Source: Prevotella sp. UBA2725 (lineage in GTDB: Bacteria > Bacteroidota > Bacteroidia > Bacteroidales > Bacteroidaceae). From it: a stretch of DNA of 64,000 bases. The stretch lies in the NCBI GenBank assembly GCA_002353825.1, contig DEKJ01000051.1, positions 13,480 to 77,479 of the forward strand, given 5' to 3'. Below are positions 23,575 to 33,240 of this stretch, one piece after another. Each line of letters begins with the position of its first letter. Positions within the stretch are counted from its first letter, which is position 1. The notes under the pieces are model-generated. The model was not told where the DNA came from and searched no databases. It saw only the letters and a program-made list of their open reading frames with translations. The position numbers and the translations under genes are program-made.

Positions 23575-26154
23575 ATGAGTAACAAGATGAGAATAATTAT
23601 GAGAAAGATATTTTTACTTCTTCTGCTTCTGTTCAATGTAGGGATCATTACTGCGCAGCGAATAACAGCCAACTTCAAGAATGTATCCATGCCCGAAGCC
23701 TTGAAGCAGATTAACCGATTGTCAAGTCGATATGCGATCAACTTCATCTTCAATGACCTTGAGGACTTCCGCGTCACAACAAGCGTCAATCGTCAGACGG
23801 TGCCTGATGCTCTGCGACAGATTATCGGTTTTTATCCGATTTCGGCAACCATCGTAAACGACAGTACGATTTCTGTTGAATGTAACCAAAAATCACAGAC
23901 AAGATACAAAGGCCGTGTCGTTGATGAAGAGGGTAACCCTATAGAATTTGCGAACATTTCGCTCCTTTCTCCTGCCGACTCCGCCTTCCTTACCGGAGGC
24001 GTGAGCAACGAGAGTGGTTACTTTACGATTCCCTGTGAGCGTAAAAGTGTCATCGTGCGCCTCAGCTATGTAGGCTTCAAGACTTTGGAGAAAGAGGTGT
24101 CTTCTGTGAGTATCGGCACCGTGCGTCTCCATGCTGACCACATTGCGCTGAAGGGCGTGACCGTGAATGGGCACCGGCCCCAATACAAAATGACGGATGA
24201 AGGATTGCAGACCAATGTAGCCGGCACCGTTCTCAGTAAGGCAGGCACAGCGGAGGATGTATTGAAACATGTCCCCAGTGTCATTCATAAGAATGACGGT
24301 TGGCAGGTTTTCGGGCGTGGTGAAGCCCTGATTTATCTCAACGGCAAGCAGTTGCAAGATCTCTCAGAGCTTGACCGACTGAGCTCTGATCAAGTGAAGA
24401 GTGTGGAGGTCATCAGCAATCCGGGTGCCAAATACAACGCATCGGTGAAAGCTGTTATCAAAGTGAGAACGTTGAAGGCTAAGGGTGACGGATTGAGTGT
24501 TAATGCGCGGTCATACTACAGGTTCGACAGTCGTAACAACGTAGGTGAATACATGAAGGTAGGCTACCGTCATAATGGTTTGAATCTTGAAGGCGCCTAT
24601 GAGTATAAAAGATATCATGGATATCAACATGCTCCAGGTGAACTTGTGGAGAAAGCTGATACACTATGGGACCTAAATATTCTAACAAATACATTAAGTG
24701 TATATGAGCAACATTGGGCGCAAGGACGCATCAGCTACGATTTCGGCAAGAATCAATCAATAGGAGCAAAATATTCTATATCAGTAACGCCCTATGAAAA
24801 AATTGGAGGCGATTTTTCAAGTGTGGTGACAGCCAATAGTGTGTTATATGATAAAATCTATCAAGAAGGTCCAGAATACGGACATAGCAAGCCTACACAC
24901 CGGTTCAACATCTATTATGATGGACAGATCGGAAAGACGACCATTGACTTTAACACGGACCTATTCCGTAGCCACAATATCTTCAATGAATTCTACAATG
25001 AGACCAGTCAGGAATATGAGTCAAGGCAATTTACGACTGTTTCCAAGTCGAAAAGTACGATGGCCGCATCCAAGCTTGAACTGACAACTCCTTTGCTCGA
25101 AGGCAGTCTTGATTATGGCATAGAGTATATTCATACCAACAGAAAACAGCTTTACCGGTCATCGGATGTCAGTGCCGTGGGGAATTCCAACAGTGAGATA
25201 ACAGAACAAACGGTCGCACCGTTTGCAGAGTACAAACACAGCTTGTGGAAAGGCTCAATGACAGCCGGACTGAGATATGAGTATGTTGACTTCAACTATC
25301 ATGAGAATGGCATCTATAAGCCGGAACAGAGCCGTACGTTCAGCAATCTGTTCCCATCAGTGAGCTATTCGGCTCAAATTGGAAAAACTAACTGGCAGTT
25401 AGCATACAGTGCTAAGACTCAGCGGCCTACCTATAGTCAGTTAAGCAGTGATGTGTCTTATGCCAATCGTTTCCTGCATCAGTCAGGCAATCCGCTTCTC
25501 CGTCATGAGACAGACCATTCTTGGTCGTTGTCCGGTGTATGGAAGTTTATGCAGCTATCGGCTCAATATACCGATAAACGTAACGCGATCATCTATTGGA
25601 TGGATCAGGACCCGGACAACGAATCAGTCAATACGATAGTTTATAAGAATCAGCATAGCCTGAAAGAGTTGACGATGATGGTCAGTGCAGCACCTACTAT
25701 CGGATTCTGGTCGCCCCAACTGTCTGCAGCGATTGTGAAACCCTGGTTGTCATTGGATACATCGTTTGGACGGATAAAGTTTAATAAGCCGATAACTTTT
25801 GTCAGTTTTGATAATACCTTTTCTCTTCCAAGCGATATCACAGTCAATTTACAGTATGGCTTTATGAGCAAGGGCAATTCTAAGAATGCGTATGTTTTTC
25901 GGAACCAGCATGTGTTGGATGTATCAGTGTCCAAATGCTTTTTCCACAATGCACTCTCAGTTCAATTGAAAGGTAATGACCTTTTCTATCAAAATCACAA
26001 CGGTGGTGAGATCTACACAGATAAGACAAAACTCTGGCAAGACGATCTATATAATTCGCGTAGCCTTGAAGTCCGCGTGCGCTATAACTTCAATGTCGGG
26101 CGCGATAAGTACAAAGGAAAGGGTGCCGGTCAGGAAGAAATCAATCGACTGTAA
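23575..26154 (+). CDS. TonB-dependent receptor with STN domain (OMP_b-brl_3 type)
   Basis: This 859-residue outer-membrane protein has a signal peptide (MRKIFLLLLLLFNVG, from the ATG at 23,599 or slightly upstream), an N-terminal STN/secretin-like domain (about residues 30-105; FKNVSMPEALKQIN, DALRQIIGFYP), a carboxypeptidase-like regulatory domain (YKGRVVDEEGNPIEFANI; core GNPIEFANI), a plug, and a beta-barrel. STN domains are the part that signals to anti-sigma factors in FecA-like receptors, which fits the sigma/anti-sigma genes directly upstream. It is not of the SusC type and has no SusD partner, so the ligand is unknown. Confidence 0.82.
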   Translation: MSNKMRIIMRKIFLLLLLLFNVGIITAQRITANFKNVSMPEALKQINRLSSRYAINFIFNDLEDFRVTTSVNRQTVPDALRQIIGFYPISATIVNDSTISVECNQKSQTRYKGRVVDEEGNPIEFANISLLSPADSAFLTGGVSNESGYFTIPCERKSVIVRLSYVGFKTLEKEVSSVSIGTVRLHADHIALKGVTVNGHRPQYKMTDEGLQTNVAGTVLSKAGTAEDVLKHVPSVIHKNDGWQVFGRGEALIYLNGKQLQDLSELDRLSSDQVKSVEVISNPGAKYNASVKAVIKVRTLKAKGDGLSVNARSYYRFDSRNNVGEYMKVGYRHNGLNLEGAYEYKRYHGYQHAPGELVEKADTLWDLNILTNTLSVYEQHWAQGRISYDFGKNQSIGAKYSISVTPYEKIGGDFSSVVTANSVLYDKIYQEGPEYGHSKPTHRFNIYYDGQIGKTTIDFNTDLFRSHNIFNEFYNETSQEYESRQFTTVSKSKSTMAASKLELTTPLLEGSLDYGIEYIHTNRKQLYRSSDVSAVGNSNSEITEQTVAPFAEYKHSLWKGSMTAGLRYEYVDFNYHENGIYKPEQSRTFSNLFPSVSYSAQIGKTNWQLAYSAKTQRPTYSQLSSDVSYANRFLHQSGNPLLRHETDHSWSLSGVWKFMQLSAQYTDKRNAIIYWMDQDPDNESVNTIVYKNQHSLKELTMMVSAAPTIGFWSPQLSAAIVKPWLSLDTSFGRIKFNKPITFVSFDNTFSLPSDITVNLQYGFMSKGNSKNAYVFRNQHVLDVSVSKCFFHNALSVQLKGNDLFYQNHNGGEIYTDKTKLWQDDLYNSRSLEVRVRYNFNVGRDKYKGKGAGQEEINRL

Positions 26155-26160
26155 AGGAAT

Positions 26161-26248
26161 TGCGATTTAACTGCAATGGACAGACGATAGTACTTAAATC
26201 ACATTGCGATTTAAGTACTATCGTCATGCGATTCAAGTGAAATGGTGA
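26161..26248. repeat. 22-bp-period array with a 17-bp hairpin
   Basis: Units begin at 26,161, 26,183, 26,205 and 26,227: three start TGCGATT, and the second is the inverse complement of the third shifted by one base. This gives a perfect 17-bp hairpin (26,184-26,200 with 26,208-26,224, loop of seven). It directly follows the receptor gene, and the hairpin could end its transcript, although no T run follows it. Confidence 0.65.
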
Positions 26249-26373
26249 TGGCTGATAATTGATATTGTTTTTTATTGTTAAATGTTGTCCTAACCCTTTG
26301 AGAATAAAAGAAAAAGTGGTAATTTTGAAACCGATGTTAGCGCACACAGTTCAAAGCCTAAAAAGATAAAGAT

Positions 26374-26727
26374 ATGAGGAAAATAGCTCTTTTGTCCGCT
26401 CTCTGTTTCTGCTGCTCCTTGTTGTCTTTTGCAGACAATGCGGTGAAGCAAGTAGTGCAGATAGACGGACAGACCCAGACAGAAGAGGTGGAAAGCCTAA
26501 CTTTCAATGGAGACGAGGTCACCATAACATTTCGTGACGGTCAATCGACGGTTGCCAAGCTCGACAGTGTGACAATCTCGTTCACAGGTACGACGACAAT
26601 CAAGAAGGTCGTTGAGGACAAGTCGCAGAAGAGTGAGGCTTATTACACCCTCAGCGGAATCAAGACGAAGCCTGTCAGCAAAGGTGTCTACATTCATAAC
26701 GGAAAGAAAATTGTCAAGACAAAATAA
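26374..26727 (+). CDS. Small secreted protein with Prevotella-type C-terminal tail
   Basis: This 117-residue protein has a signal peptide (MRKIALLSALCFCCSLLSFA), a short beta-rich repeat region (LTFNGDEVTITFRDGQ, LDSVTISFTG), and a C-terminal tail YYTLSGIKTKPVSKGVYIHN GKK ending in KIVKTK. That tail is common on secreted Prevotella proteins and probably mediates secretion or anchoring; its exact role is not settled. The first half resembles the N-terminal region of the pectate lyase that follows 12 bases later. It has no catalytic motif; an accessory role at the surface is an inference. Confidence 0.6.
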   Translation: MRKIALLSALCFCCSLLSFADNAVKQVVQIDGQTQTEEVESLTFNGDEVTITFRDGQSTVAKLDSVTISFTGTTTIKKVVEDKSQKSEAYYTLSGIKTKPVSKGVYIHNGKKIVKTK

Positions 26728-26745
26728 CTCTTTTGATCATTGATT

Positions 26746-28611
26746 ATGAAGAAATACATACTTTTATTCTTTTTCTTGGTTGTTGCCGTCTCTTTGCAGG
26801 CGGCTACCAGCGCTTCTGTAACGCGCAACAGCAGTGTCAATCAACTGTGCATTACGCTTCAGGATGGCTCGGTGTACTATTATAACACCAGTGCTATTCA
26901 AAAAGTGAATATCAGTAACGACAATACAACGGTGACGATTGCTTATCAGAACAGTGATGGTTCGACTGTGAACGATGAGTTGAAGAACGTGGCGCGGATC
27001 AAGGGTCTGCAAGCAACTGCTGCTAATGAAGGGAAGGGAACCTTTGCCAATGCTACTGGCAAGGTGGAGATTCTTGATGCCCGTGGCTGGCGCGAGAGCG
27101 CTTACGTCACTTGGAAACCTTTTGATGGTGCCACGAGCTATCGGGTTCAGGTCAAAGGCGAGAATATTGCTGATTATACCACCATCGACCAGCAACTCGT
27201 GCGCAACTATGGTACTTATGGCCGTGCGGATGTCGTAGGACTGAAAGCCGGGACATACAGCCTGCGGGTCATTCCCGTGAAGGATGGCGTGGAAGAGACG
27301 GACGCTGCCAATGAGGCTACAGCGCTGACGGTGAAAGCTTATCCGCGTCAGGATTTCGCTCACTTCAAATATGCCAACGGTATCGGCGCTTACAACAACG
27401 ACGGTACGTTGAAGGACGGTGCTCGCGTGCTTTATGTCACAAAAGACAATGCCAAGACGATAACCTGCGAGGTTGTATATGATAAGAAGGGTAAGAAACA
27501 GACGTTTACGGGAATCCAAAATATTCTTTATGCCTATCAAAAAGGAACGGACTCGACAGCCCTTGCTGTGCGCTTCATCGGTATGATTCCGAAGGACAGT
27601 CTTGATGAGACGCTCTCCAATGAAGGCTTGCAGATCAAGGGTAAGAGTGCTTATAACACGCTAAACATCACGTTGGAAGGCATTGGTGACGATGCTACAG
27701 CATGGGGCTTCGGTTTCCTTGTGAGAAATGCTTCGAGCGTGGAGTTCCGCAACTTTGCCATCATGCTCAATCCCGACGACTGTATCTCGATCGATACGAA
27801 GAACTCGCACATATGGGTACATCACATGGATTTCTTCTATGGCAATGCAGGAAGTGACAAGGACCAGGCAAAAGGTGACGGCACTGTGGACCTGAAGGGC
27901 AACAGTCAGTATGTCACGATCAGCTACAACCGTTTCTGGGATACAGGCAAAAGCTCGCTCTGCGGCATGAAGGGTGAGACGGGGCCAAACTGGATCGATT
28001 ATGACCACAACTGGTTCGACCATAGCGACTCGCGCCATCCGCGTATCCGTACGATGAGTGTACATGTGTGGAACAACTATTATGATGGTGTGGCGAAGTA
28101 TGGTGTCGGTGTAACAACGGGTGGCTGTGCCTTCGTGGATCGCAACTATTTCCGTAACATCAAATATCCGATGCTCGATTCCAAGCAGGGCACGGATGCC
28201 AAAGGTGAAGGTACATTCAGCGGTGAGAACGGTGGAATGATCAAGAGCTATGGCAATGTCTTTGCCGAGAAGAGTTCCAAATTCAGTTACATCACGCAGA
28301 ACGAGTCGGCTACGAGTTTCGACGCCTATGAGGCTAAAACCGTCGAAGAACAGGTCCCTGATACCTATAAGGCGAAAGTGGGTGCGACAACCTATAACAA
28401 TTTCGATACAGACAGCAGCCTGATGTATAGTTATGACGCCGATGATCCGCTCGACATCCCTGCCCTCGTCACAGGGTTCTATGGTGCTGGTCGTATCAAT
28501 CATGGCGACTTCAAATACACGATCAGTGGAGATGACAATTACAGCGTTGATACTACGCTCAAAGCAGCCTTGCAGAACTATAAAAGCACGCTGATAGGAT
28601 TCTTTGAATAG
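26746..28611 (+). CDS. Secreted PL1 pectate lyase
   Basis: The start at 26,746 gives a signal peptide MKKYILLFFFLVVAVSLQA; ATG at 26,740 is an alternative. The 621-residue protein has a beta-rich N-terminal region, a fibronectin-like segment (about residues 105-195) and a parallel beta-helix lyase domain of polysaccharide lyase family 1: NPDDCISIDTKN, HMDFFYGNAG, VTISYNRFWDTGKSSL, WIDYDHNWFDHSDSRHPRIR (arginine as likely catalytic base) and HVWNNYYDGV. It cleaves polygalacturonate by beta-elimination. Its stop codon lies inside the 9-bp target duplication of the following IS element. Confidence 0.88.
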   Translation: MKKYILLFFFLVVAVSLQAATSASVTRNSSVNQLCITLQDGSVYYYNTSAIQKVNISNDNTTVTIAYQNSDGSTVNDELKNVARIKGLQATAANEGKGTFANATGKVEILDARGWRESAYVTWKPFDGATSYRVQVKGENIADYTTIDQQLVRNYGTYGRADVVGLKAGTYSLRVIPVKDGVEETDAANEATALTVKAYPRQDFAHFKYANGIGAYNNDGTLKDGARVLYVTKDNAKTITCEVVYDKKGKKQTFTGIQNILYAYQKGTDSTALAVRFIGMIPKDSLDETLSNEGLQIKGKSAYNTLNITLEGIGDDATAWGFGFLVRNASSVEFRNFAIMLNPDDCISIDTKNSHIWVHHMDFFYGNAGSDKDQAKGDGTVDLKGNSQYVTISYNRFWDTGKSSLCGMKGETGPNWIDYDHNWFDHSDSRHPRIRTMSVHVWNNYYDGVAKYGVGVTTGGCAFVDRNYFRNIKYPMLDSKQGTDAKGEGTFSGENGGMIKSYGNVFAEKSSKFSYITQNESATSFDAYEAKTVEEQVPDTYKAKVGATTYNNFDTDSSLMYSYDADDPLDIPALVTGFYGAGRINHGDFKYTISGDDNYSVDTTLKAALQNYKSTLIGFFE

Positions 28612-28708
28612 AATCACTAGTGTCCACTTAAATCCTTTAACATTCGCTTAAACTGCCCTTAGGTCAGACATTTACAAGCATATACTTTACGTGTACTTTT
28701 CAATTTTG

Positions 28709-28716
28709 TACCTTTG
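28709..28716 (+). promoter_or_regulatory. -7 box of the transposase promoter
   Basis: TACCTTTG lies 46 bases before the transposase ATG and inside the element, so the IS carries its own promoter. Confidence 0.5.
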
Positions 28717-28761
28717 CATGGCTATAGTCAAAAGTTACAAATTGTAAGTACATCGTAAAAT

Positions 28762-29961
28762 ATGCACAAAGGTCAGTTCATCTTCACTCAGGTCTGCAAG
28801 TTCTTGCCCAAACGAGCTTTTGATTGTCTTGTAAATAAATATGACGGCAATAAGTGGGTAAAGTCATTCACTTGTTGGAATCATCTCCTTGTTTTGATAT
28901 ACGGTCAACTCTCCAATAGAGAAAGTCTAAGAGACTTGGTGACATCACTCGCTCCCTTTCGTAATATGTTTCATCACCTCGGGTTTGGAGCCAACGTAAC
29001 GAGGAGCAACTTGTCCAAAGCCAACGAGCAACGCGACCCAAGAATATTTGAGGAGTATGCACTCAAACTTATATCAATAGCAAGAGAGAAACGCACAGGC
29101 TTAAAGGACTTCTTCATTAGCAACAATGTGTATGCGTTTGATTCTACCACTATATCTTTATGTTTGTCTGTGTTTTGGTGGACGAAGCTTCATCACGGAA
29201 AAAGTGGCGTAAAGGTACATACACTATTTGATGTCAAGAACAGCATTCCTTCGTTTGCCATAATCACTGGCGCGGAAATACACGACTCGCAAGTCATGGA
29301 TCAGATTCCATATGAGGTGGACAGTTTTTATATCTTTGACCGTGCATACATGGACACAAAGCAATTATATGCCATTGACAAGGTTGGGGCATTCTTCGTT
29401 GTGAGAGAAAAACAAAGGATGGTTTACGAAGTAGTAGAAGATAAGCGATACAACAATCCTAAGACGGGGGTCATGTCAGACACTTTGATTAAGCTTACCG
29501 GTCAAAAGACCAAGAAGCAATATTCTAAGCCATTGCGGAGAATCGTATTCTATGACAAAGAGAAGAACCGTACCTTCGTTTTTTACACGAACAACATTGA
29601 AGTGTCAGCGGAAGACGTAGCCCTGCTGTACAAATACAGATGGAGCGTTGAGCTCTTCTTCAAATGGATGAAGCAGCATCTACGCATAAAGGAATTCTAT
29701 GGCACGACAGAGAATGCAGTAAAAATTCAAGTATACGCAGCTATCACAACCTATTGCCTTGTGTCTATCATAGAGACAGAAATGGCTGAGGAAATGACAA
29801 CATACGAGGTACTAAGAGTCTTATCGACTTCACTACTGATAAAGATGCCACTGAGACAGCTGTTAAGCAGTTGTCAAGAAGAATTACTTCTTGAAAATAA
29901 ACGTGAGATAATTAACACCAACAAATATATTCAGTTAGAAATACCCTTCGACGAATGGTAA
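28762..29961 (+). CDS. IS4-family DDE transposase
   Basis: This 399-residue transposase has FDSTTISL (first catalytic aspartate), FDRAYMD (second aspartate) and YKYRWSVELFFKWMKQHL, which fits the IS4-family Y-(2)-R-(3)-E-(6)-K motif with the catalytic glutamate. The N terminus has a DUF4372-like segment (FTQVCKFLPKRAFDCLV). It cuts and joins the element's ends. The frame is intact, which agrees with the perfect terminal repeats and target duplication. Confidence 0.92.
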   Translation: MHKGQFIFTQVCKFLPKRAFDCLVNKYDGNKWVKSFTCWNHLLVLIYGQLSNRESLRDLVTSLAPFRNMFHHLGFGANVTRSNLSKANEQRDPRIFEEYALKLISIAREKRTGLKDFFISNNVYAFDSTTISLCLSVFWWTKLHHGKSGVKVHTLFDVKNSIPSFAIITGAEIHDSQVMDQIPYEVDSFYIFDRAYMDTKQLYAIDKVGAFFVVREKQRMVYEVVEDKRYNNPKTGVMSDTLIKLTGQKTKKQYSKPLRRIVFYDKEKNRTFVFYTNNIEVSAEDVALLYKYRWSVELFFKWMKQHLRIKEFYGTTENAVKIQVYAAITTYCLVSIIETEMAEEMTTYEVLRVLSTSLLIKMPLRQLLSSCQEELLLENKREIINTNKYIQLEIPFDEW

Positions 29962-30032
29962 GTTACAATCAGTAAGCAAAGCCGAATGTTAAAGGATTTA
30001 AGTGGACACTAGTGGAATAGAATAAACAAATC

Positions 30033-30055
30033 AGGGCGACCTCAAAGGCCGCCCT
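30033..30055 (-). terminator. Terminator after tRNA-Val
   Basis: AGGGCG (30,033-30,038) pairs with CGCCCT (30,050-30,055), extended by CCT/AGG across one mismatch. Read on the minus strand it follows the tRNA and is followed by a T-rich stretch. Confidence 0.6.
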
Positions 30056-30063
30056 AATTTGTG

Positions 30064-30137
30064 TGTCGACACTTGGATTCGAACCAAGGACCCCCACCAT
30101 GTCAAGGTGATACTCTAACCAACTGAGCTATGCCGAC
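30064..30137 (-). tRNA. tRNA-Val (GAC anticodon)
   Basis: Read on the minus strand the sequence folds as a full cloverleaf: acceptor GTCGGCA with TGTCGAC (one G-T pair), D arm TAGCTCAGTTGG, anticodon stem TCACC/GGTGG with loop TTGACAT giving anticodon GAC, and T arm with GGTTCGAATCC. The CCA end is not encoded. Valine codons GUC/GUU would be read. Confidence 0.92.
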
Positions 30138-30225
30138 AAAAGGATTTGCTTTTTGAAAGCGAGTGCAAAATTAGACAAAAATATTCACACTGCAAAATAA
30201 CAGTGTGAATATTAGTGTTTGTTAA

Positions 30226-31230
30226 CTATTTAACTTCCCAAATATCATTGGTCTCGAGCAGTTCGGAGAAATTGTGGTAATTCTTCTTTGCTTTCACCTC
30301 CTCAATCTGGTCATTCACTGCCTGATCGTAGGTCGGAGCCTCAACATCGCGTATAACGCCGAGCGCCACTGGGAAGCCGTGCTCATTGTCCATCATAGCG
30401 AGCTTGAGCTGCAACGTGTTGTCGGGATTGTGACTGTCATGGATAAGGACATCATCCATTGTATAGCCATCCTTACCAATCTCCACTACCTTCAGACCGA
30501 AACCTTCCTGAACGAGTCCATATTCGTTGTGCTCACCGAAGACGAGCGGCTTGCCGTCTTCCACGTAGATAGCGTTCTTGCTGCGACCTTCACGCGTATA
30601 GATCGGATCGTAGCATCCGTTGTTGAAAATCATGCAATTCTGCAGAATTTCGCACACGGCAGCACCTTTATGATGGTAAGCTGCCTTCAGGATCTTCACC
30701 GTCTCAGGCCCATCTGAAGCCACCGAGCGTGCAAAGAAGCGGCCGCGGGCTCCGAAGCAAAGTTCTGCGGGGCGGAACGGGTCTTCTACAGTGCCGTAAG
30801 GAGAAGACTTGGACACGAAGCCACGTGGAGAGGTCGGCGAATACTGACCTTTCGTCAAGCCGTAGATACGGTTGTTGAGCAGAATCATGTTCAGGTCGAT
30901 ATTTCGACGCATGGCGTGGATGAAATGGTTTCCACCGATAGCCAGTCCATCACCGTCACCGCTGATCTGCCAGATGGTAAGTTTCGGGTTCACGACCTTA
31001 GCACCTGTTGCTATGGCGGCAGCACGTCCGTGGATGGTCTGCATGGCATAGGTGCTGACATAGTAAGGTAGACGGCTGGAACATCCAATACCACTGATGA
31101 CGGCTGTCTCATAAGGCGGTACACCGATCTCCGCCATTGCTTTTTGAAGGCTGGCCAGGAAACTGTGGTCGCCGCAGCCCGGACACCAACGGGGCTGTCC
31201 TTTCTTATAATCGTTTGCTGTATATTCCAT
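30226..31230 (-). CDS. korB: 2-oxoacid:ferredoxin oxidoreductase, beta subunit
   Basis: This 334-residue protein is the thiamine-diphosphate-binding subunit: WCPGCGDH near the start, GIGCSSRLPYY, and GDGDGLAIGGNHFIHAMRRN...NNRIYGLTKGQ, where GDGD and NN bind the cofactor. With the alpha subunit upstream it converts 2-oxoglutarate (or another 2-oxo acid) and CoA to the acyl-CoA, reducing ferredoxin, as in anaerobic central metabolism. It starts 32 bases after korA. The tRNA-Val and the IS element lie downstream. Confidence 0.88.
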   Translation of the reverse strand: MEYTANDYKKGQPRWCPGCGDHSFLASLQKAMAEIGVPPYETAVISGIGCSSRLPYYVSTYAMQTIHGRAAAIATGAKVVNPKLTIWQISGDGDGLAIGGNHFIHAMRRNIDLNMILLNNRIYGLTKGQYSPTSPRGFVSKSSPYGTVEDPFRPAELCFGARGRFFARSVASDGPETVKILKAAYHHKGAAVCEILQNCMIFNNGCYDPIYTREGRSKNAIYVEDGKPLVFGEHNEYGLVQEGFGLKVVEIGKDGYTMDDVLIHDSHNPDNTLQLKLAMMDNEHGFPVALGVIRDVEAPTYDQAVNDQIEEVKAKKNYHNFSELLETNDIWEVK

Positions 31231-31262
31231 TGCTAATATTCAATTAATGGTTGTCTTATTGG

Positions 31263-33158
31263 TTATAATACCAATGTATTGAAATAGTCACCACTGTTGT
31301 CTACCTCGTGGGTGATCAGCCGCTCGAAGTTCTCTACCAGGTCGCTGACGTTGAACGGCTGACCTTTGACCTCGTTATATTGATATGGAACGAAACCGTT
31401 GATACGGATGCGGAGCAGAGCTGCAAGTTGACCGAGGTTCTGCTCAGCTACGACAACTTTCGGATAGCGCAGCATAACTTCAGCTGTGTTCTTTGGCAAT
31501 GGATTGACATATTTAAGCTGAGCAAGTGCCACTTTGCGGCCGCGTCTGCGCAGCTCGTTCATCGTAGCGCGCAGATGACCATAAGTAGAGCCGAAGCCTA
31601 CGATGAGCAGGTCGGCATCATCCTTGTCGCCTTCGACCTCAAGATCAGGCACGGGGATGAGGGCCACTTTCTCAGAGCGCAGATGATCCATGACGTTATG
31701 GTTCTCCGGCTCTGTAGAGATGGCACCTGTCATGCCGTCTTTCTCCAGTCCACCGAGAATATGCTCATAACCTTCCTGACCGGGGATAGCCCAATAACGA
31801 ACTTTCGTTTCTGGGTCGCGGTGGTAAGGTGAGTATTTGTATTTCTGATCTTCGGGAGCATAGTGAGGATGGATCTCAGGCAGCGCATTGATGTCTGGCA
31901 GGCGCCATGCCGAAGAGCCGTTGGCAATGAAGGCATCGGTGAGGAGTACGACAGGCGTGAGATGCTCCAGGGCTATTTTTGCAGCTCGGTAAGCTGCATC
32001 GAAGCAGTCGGTAGGACTTGTGGCAGCGATGACTGGCATAGGGCTCTCACCGTTACGGCCATAGAGCACTTGCAGCAGGTCGGTCTGTTCACTCTTTGTA
32101 GGCAGACCTGTTGAAGGGCCGCCACGCTGAACGTCGACGATGACCAGCGGGAGCTCATCAATGACAGCAAGGTTCATAGCTTCACTCTTCAGGCAGATGC
32201 CTGGTCCAGAAGTAGAAGTTACGGCCAAAGCGCCGGCGAAAGCTGCACCGATAGCTGAAGAGCAGGCTGAGATCTCGTCTTCTGCCTGTACGGTAATGAC
32301 ACCGAGACTCTTATGTTTGGAAAGCTCATGAAGGATATCTGTTGCCGGAGTGATAGGATATGAGCCAAGATAAAGTTTCAGACCTGCTTTCTCAGCTGCT
32401 GCAATGAGGCCATAGGCTGTAGCTTTGTTACCCGTGATGTCCATATAGCGTCCAGGCTTCTTGTCTTTTGTCTCAATGCGGTAAGTCGTGAATGGTGTCG
32501 AAGCATGCGTGTTGGCTCCATAGTCGTGCCCAGCCTTCACCACTTTGATGTTTGCCTCTGCAATAGCTGGTTTCTTGGCGAACTTCTCGCGAAGGAAGTT
32601 GTTGACGAGTTCGAGGTCACGGTTGAAGAGCCAGCAGACGATGCCAAGGGCAAACATGTTGCGGCACTTGAGCATGCTCTTGTTGTCCATGCCCTCGTCC
32701 TTGAGACATTCCTTGACCATCTTTGTGATGGGGCAAGCCACTACCCTGTCCGGATCGATGCCCATCTCCTCGAGGTAGTCATCAGTCTTAAACTGTGCTT
32801 TCGTGAGATCCTTAGGTCCGAAAGAGTCTGTGTCAATGATGATTGTTGCAGTAGGCTTGGCATACTTATACTGCGTTTTCAGGGCAGCGGCGTTCATCGC
32901 TACGAGGACGTCACACTGGTCACCGGGAGTGAACACTTGCCCTTCACCGATGTGAACCTGATAACCACTCACACCCGTCAGTGAGCCTTGCGGGGCACGA
33001 ATATCAGCCGGGTAGTCTGGGAAGGTTGAGATACCATTTCCTACTGTAGCTGAGACGGTAGAGAAAATGTTTCCCGCTAATTGCATGCCGTCGCCGGAGT
33101 CGCCAGAGAATCGTACGACAACGTCATTGAGTTCTTTCACTTCAATTTCTTCAGCCAT
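31263..33158 (-). CDS. korA: 2-oxoacid:ferredoxin oxidoreductase, alpha subunit (gamma-alpha fusion)
   Basis: This 631-residue subunit has an N-terminal gamma domain (about residues 8-190, VRFSGDSGDGMQLAGN) fused to the alpha domain (YPITPATDILHELS, AEDEISACSSAIGAAFAGA, TSTSGPG), as usual in Bacteroidota. It pairs with the beta subunit downstream. The most likely substrate is 2-oxoglutarate, judged by the gamma-alpha plus beta organisation without a separate delta ferredoxin subunit; pyruvate or branched-chain acids are possible. It has its own promoter just upstream. Confidence 0.88.
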   Translation of the reverse strand: MAEEIEVKELNDVVVRFSGDSGDGMQLAGNIFSTVSATVGNGISTFPDYPADIRAPQGSLTGVSGYQVHIGEGQVFTPGDQCDVLVAMNAAALKTQYKYAKPTATIIIDTDSFGPKDLTKAQFKTDDYLEEMGIDPDRVVACPITKMVKECLKDEGMDNKSMLKCRNMFALGIVCWLFNRDLELVNNFLREKFAKKPAIAEANIKVVKAGHDYGANTHASTPFTTYRIETKDKKPGRYMDITGNKATAYGLIAAAEKAGLKLYLGSYPITPATDILHELSKHKSLGVITVQAEDEISACSSAIGAAFAGALAVTSTSGPGICLKSEAMNLAVIDELPLVIVDVQRGGPSTGLPTKSEQTDLLQVLYGRNGESPMPVIAATSPTDCFDAAYRAAKIALEHLTPVVLLTDAFIANGSSAWRLPDINALPEIHPHYAPEDQKYKYSPYHRDPETKVRYWAIPGQEGYEHILGGLEKDGMTGAISTEPENHNVMDHLRSEKVALIPVPDLEVEGDKDDADLLIVGFGSTYGHLRATMNELRRRGRKVALAQLKYVNPLPKNTAEVMLRYPKVVVAEQNLGQLAALLRIRINGFVPYQYNEVKGQPFNVSDLVENFERLITHEVDNSGDYFNTLVL

Positions 33159-33240
33159 AACAGATTTATATTAGTTTTTTGTTTTATGCTTGCCAGGGCG
33201 TACTTTAAGTCCGCACCTAAGCGTGGGTATTAGTTGTTGG

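Larger units (their letters stand above)
28606..30023. mobile_element. IS4-family insertion sequence with target duplication
   Basis: The element spans 28,615-30,014 (1,400 bp). Its ends are perfect 32-bp inverted repeats (28,615-28,646 and 29,983-30,014) beginning CACTAGTGTCCACTT. It is flanked by GAATAGAAT on both sides (28,606-28,614 and 30,015-30,023), a 9-bp target duplication in the size range of IS4-family elements. The insertion lies directly after the pectate lyase stop and leaves that gene intact. A single transposase gene fills it, so it should be mobile. The preserved duplication and identical ends suggest a recent insertion. Confidence 0.92.
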
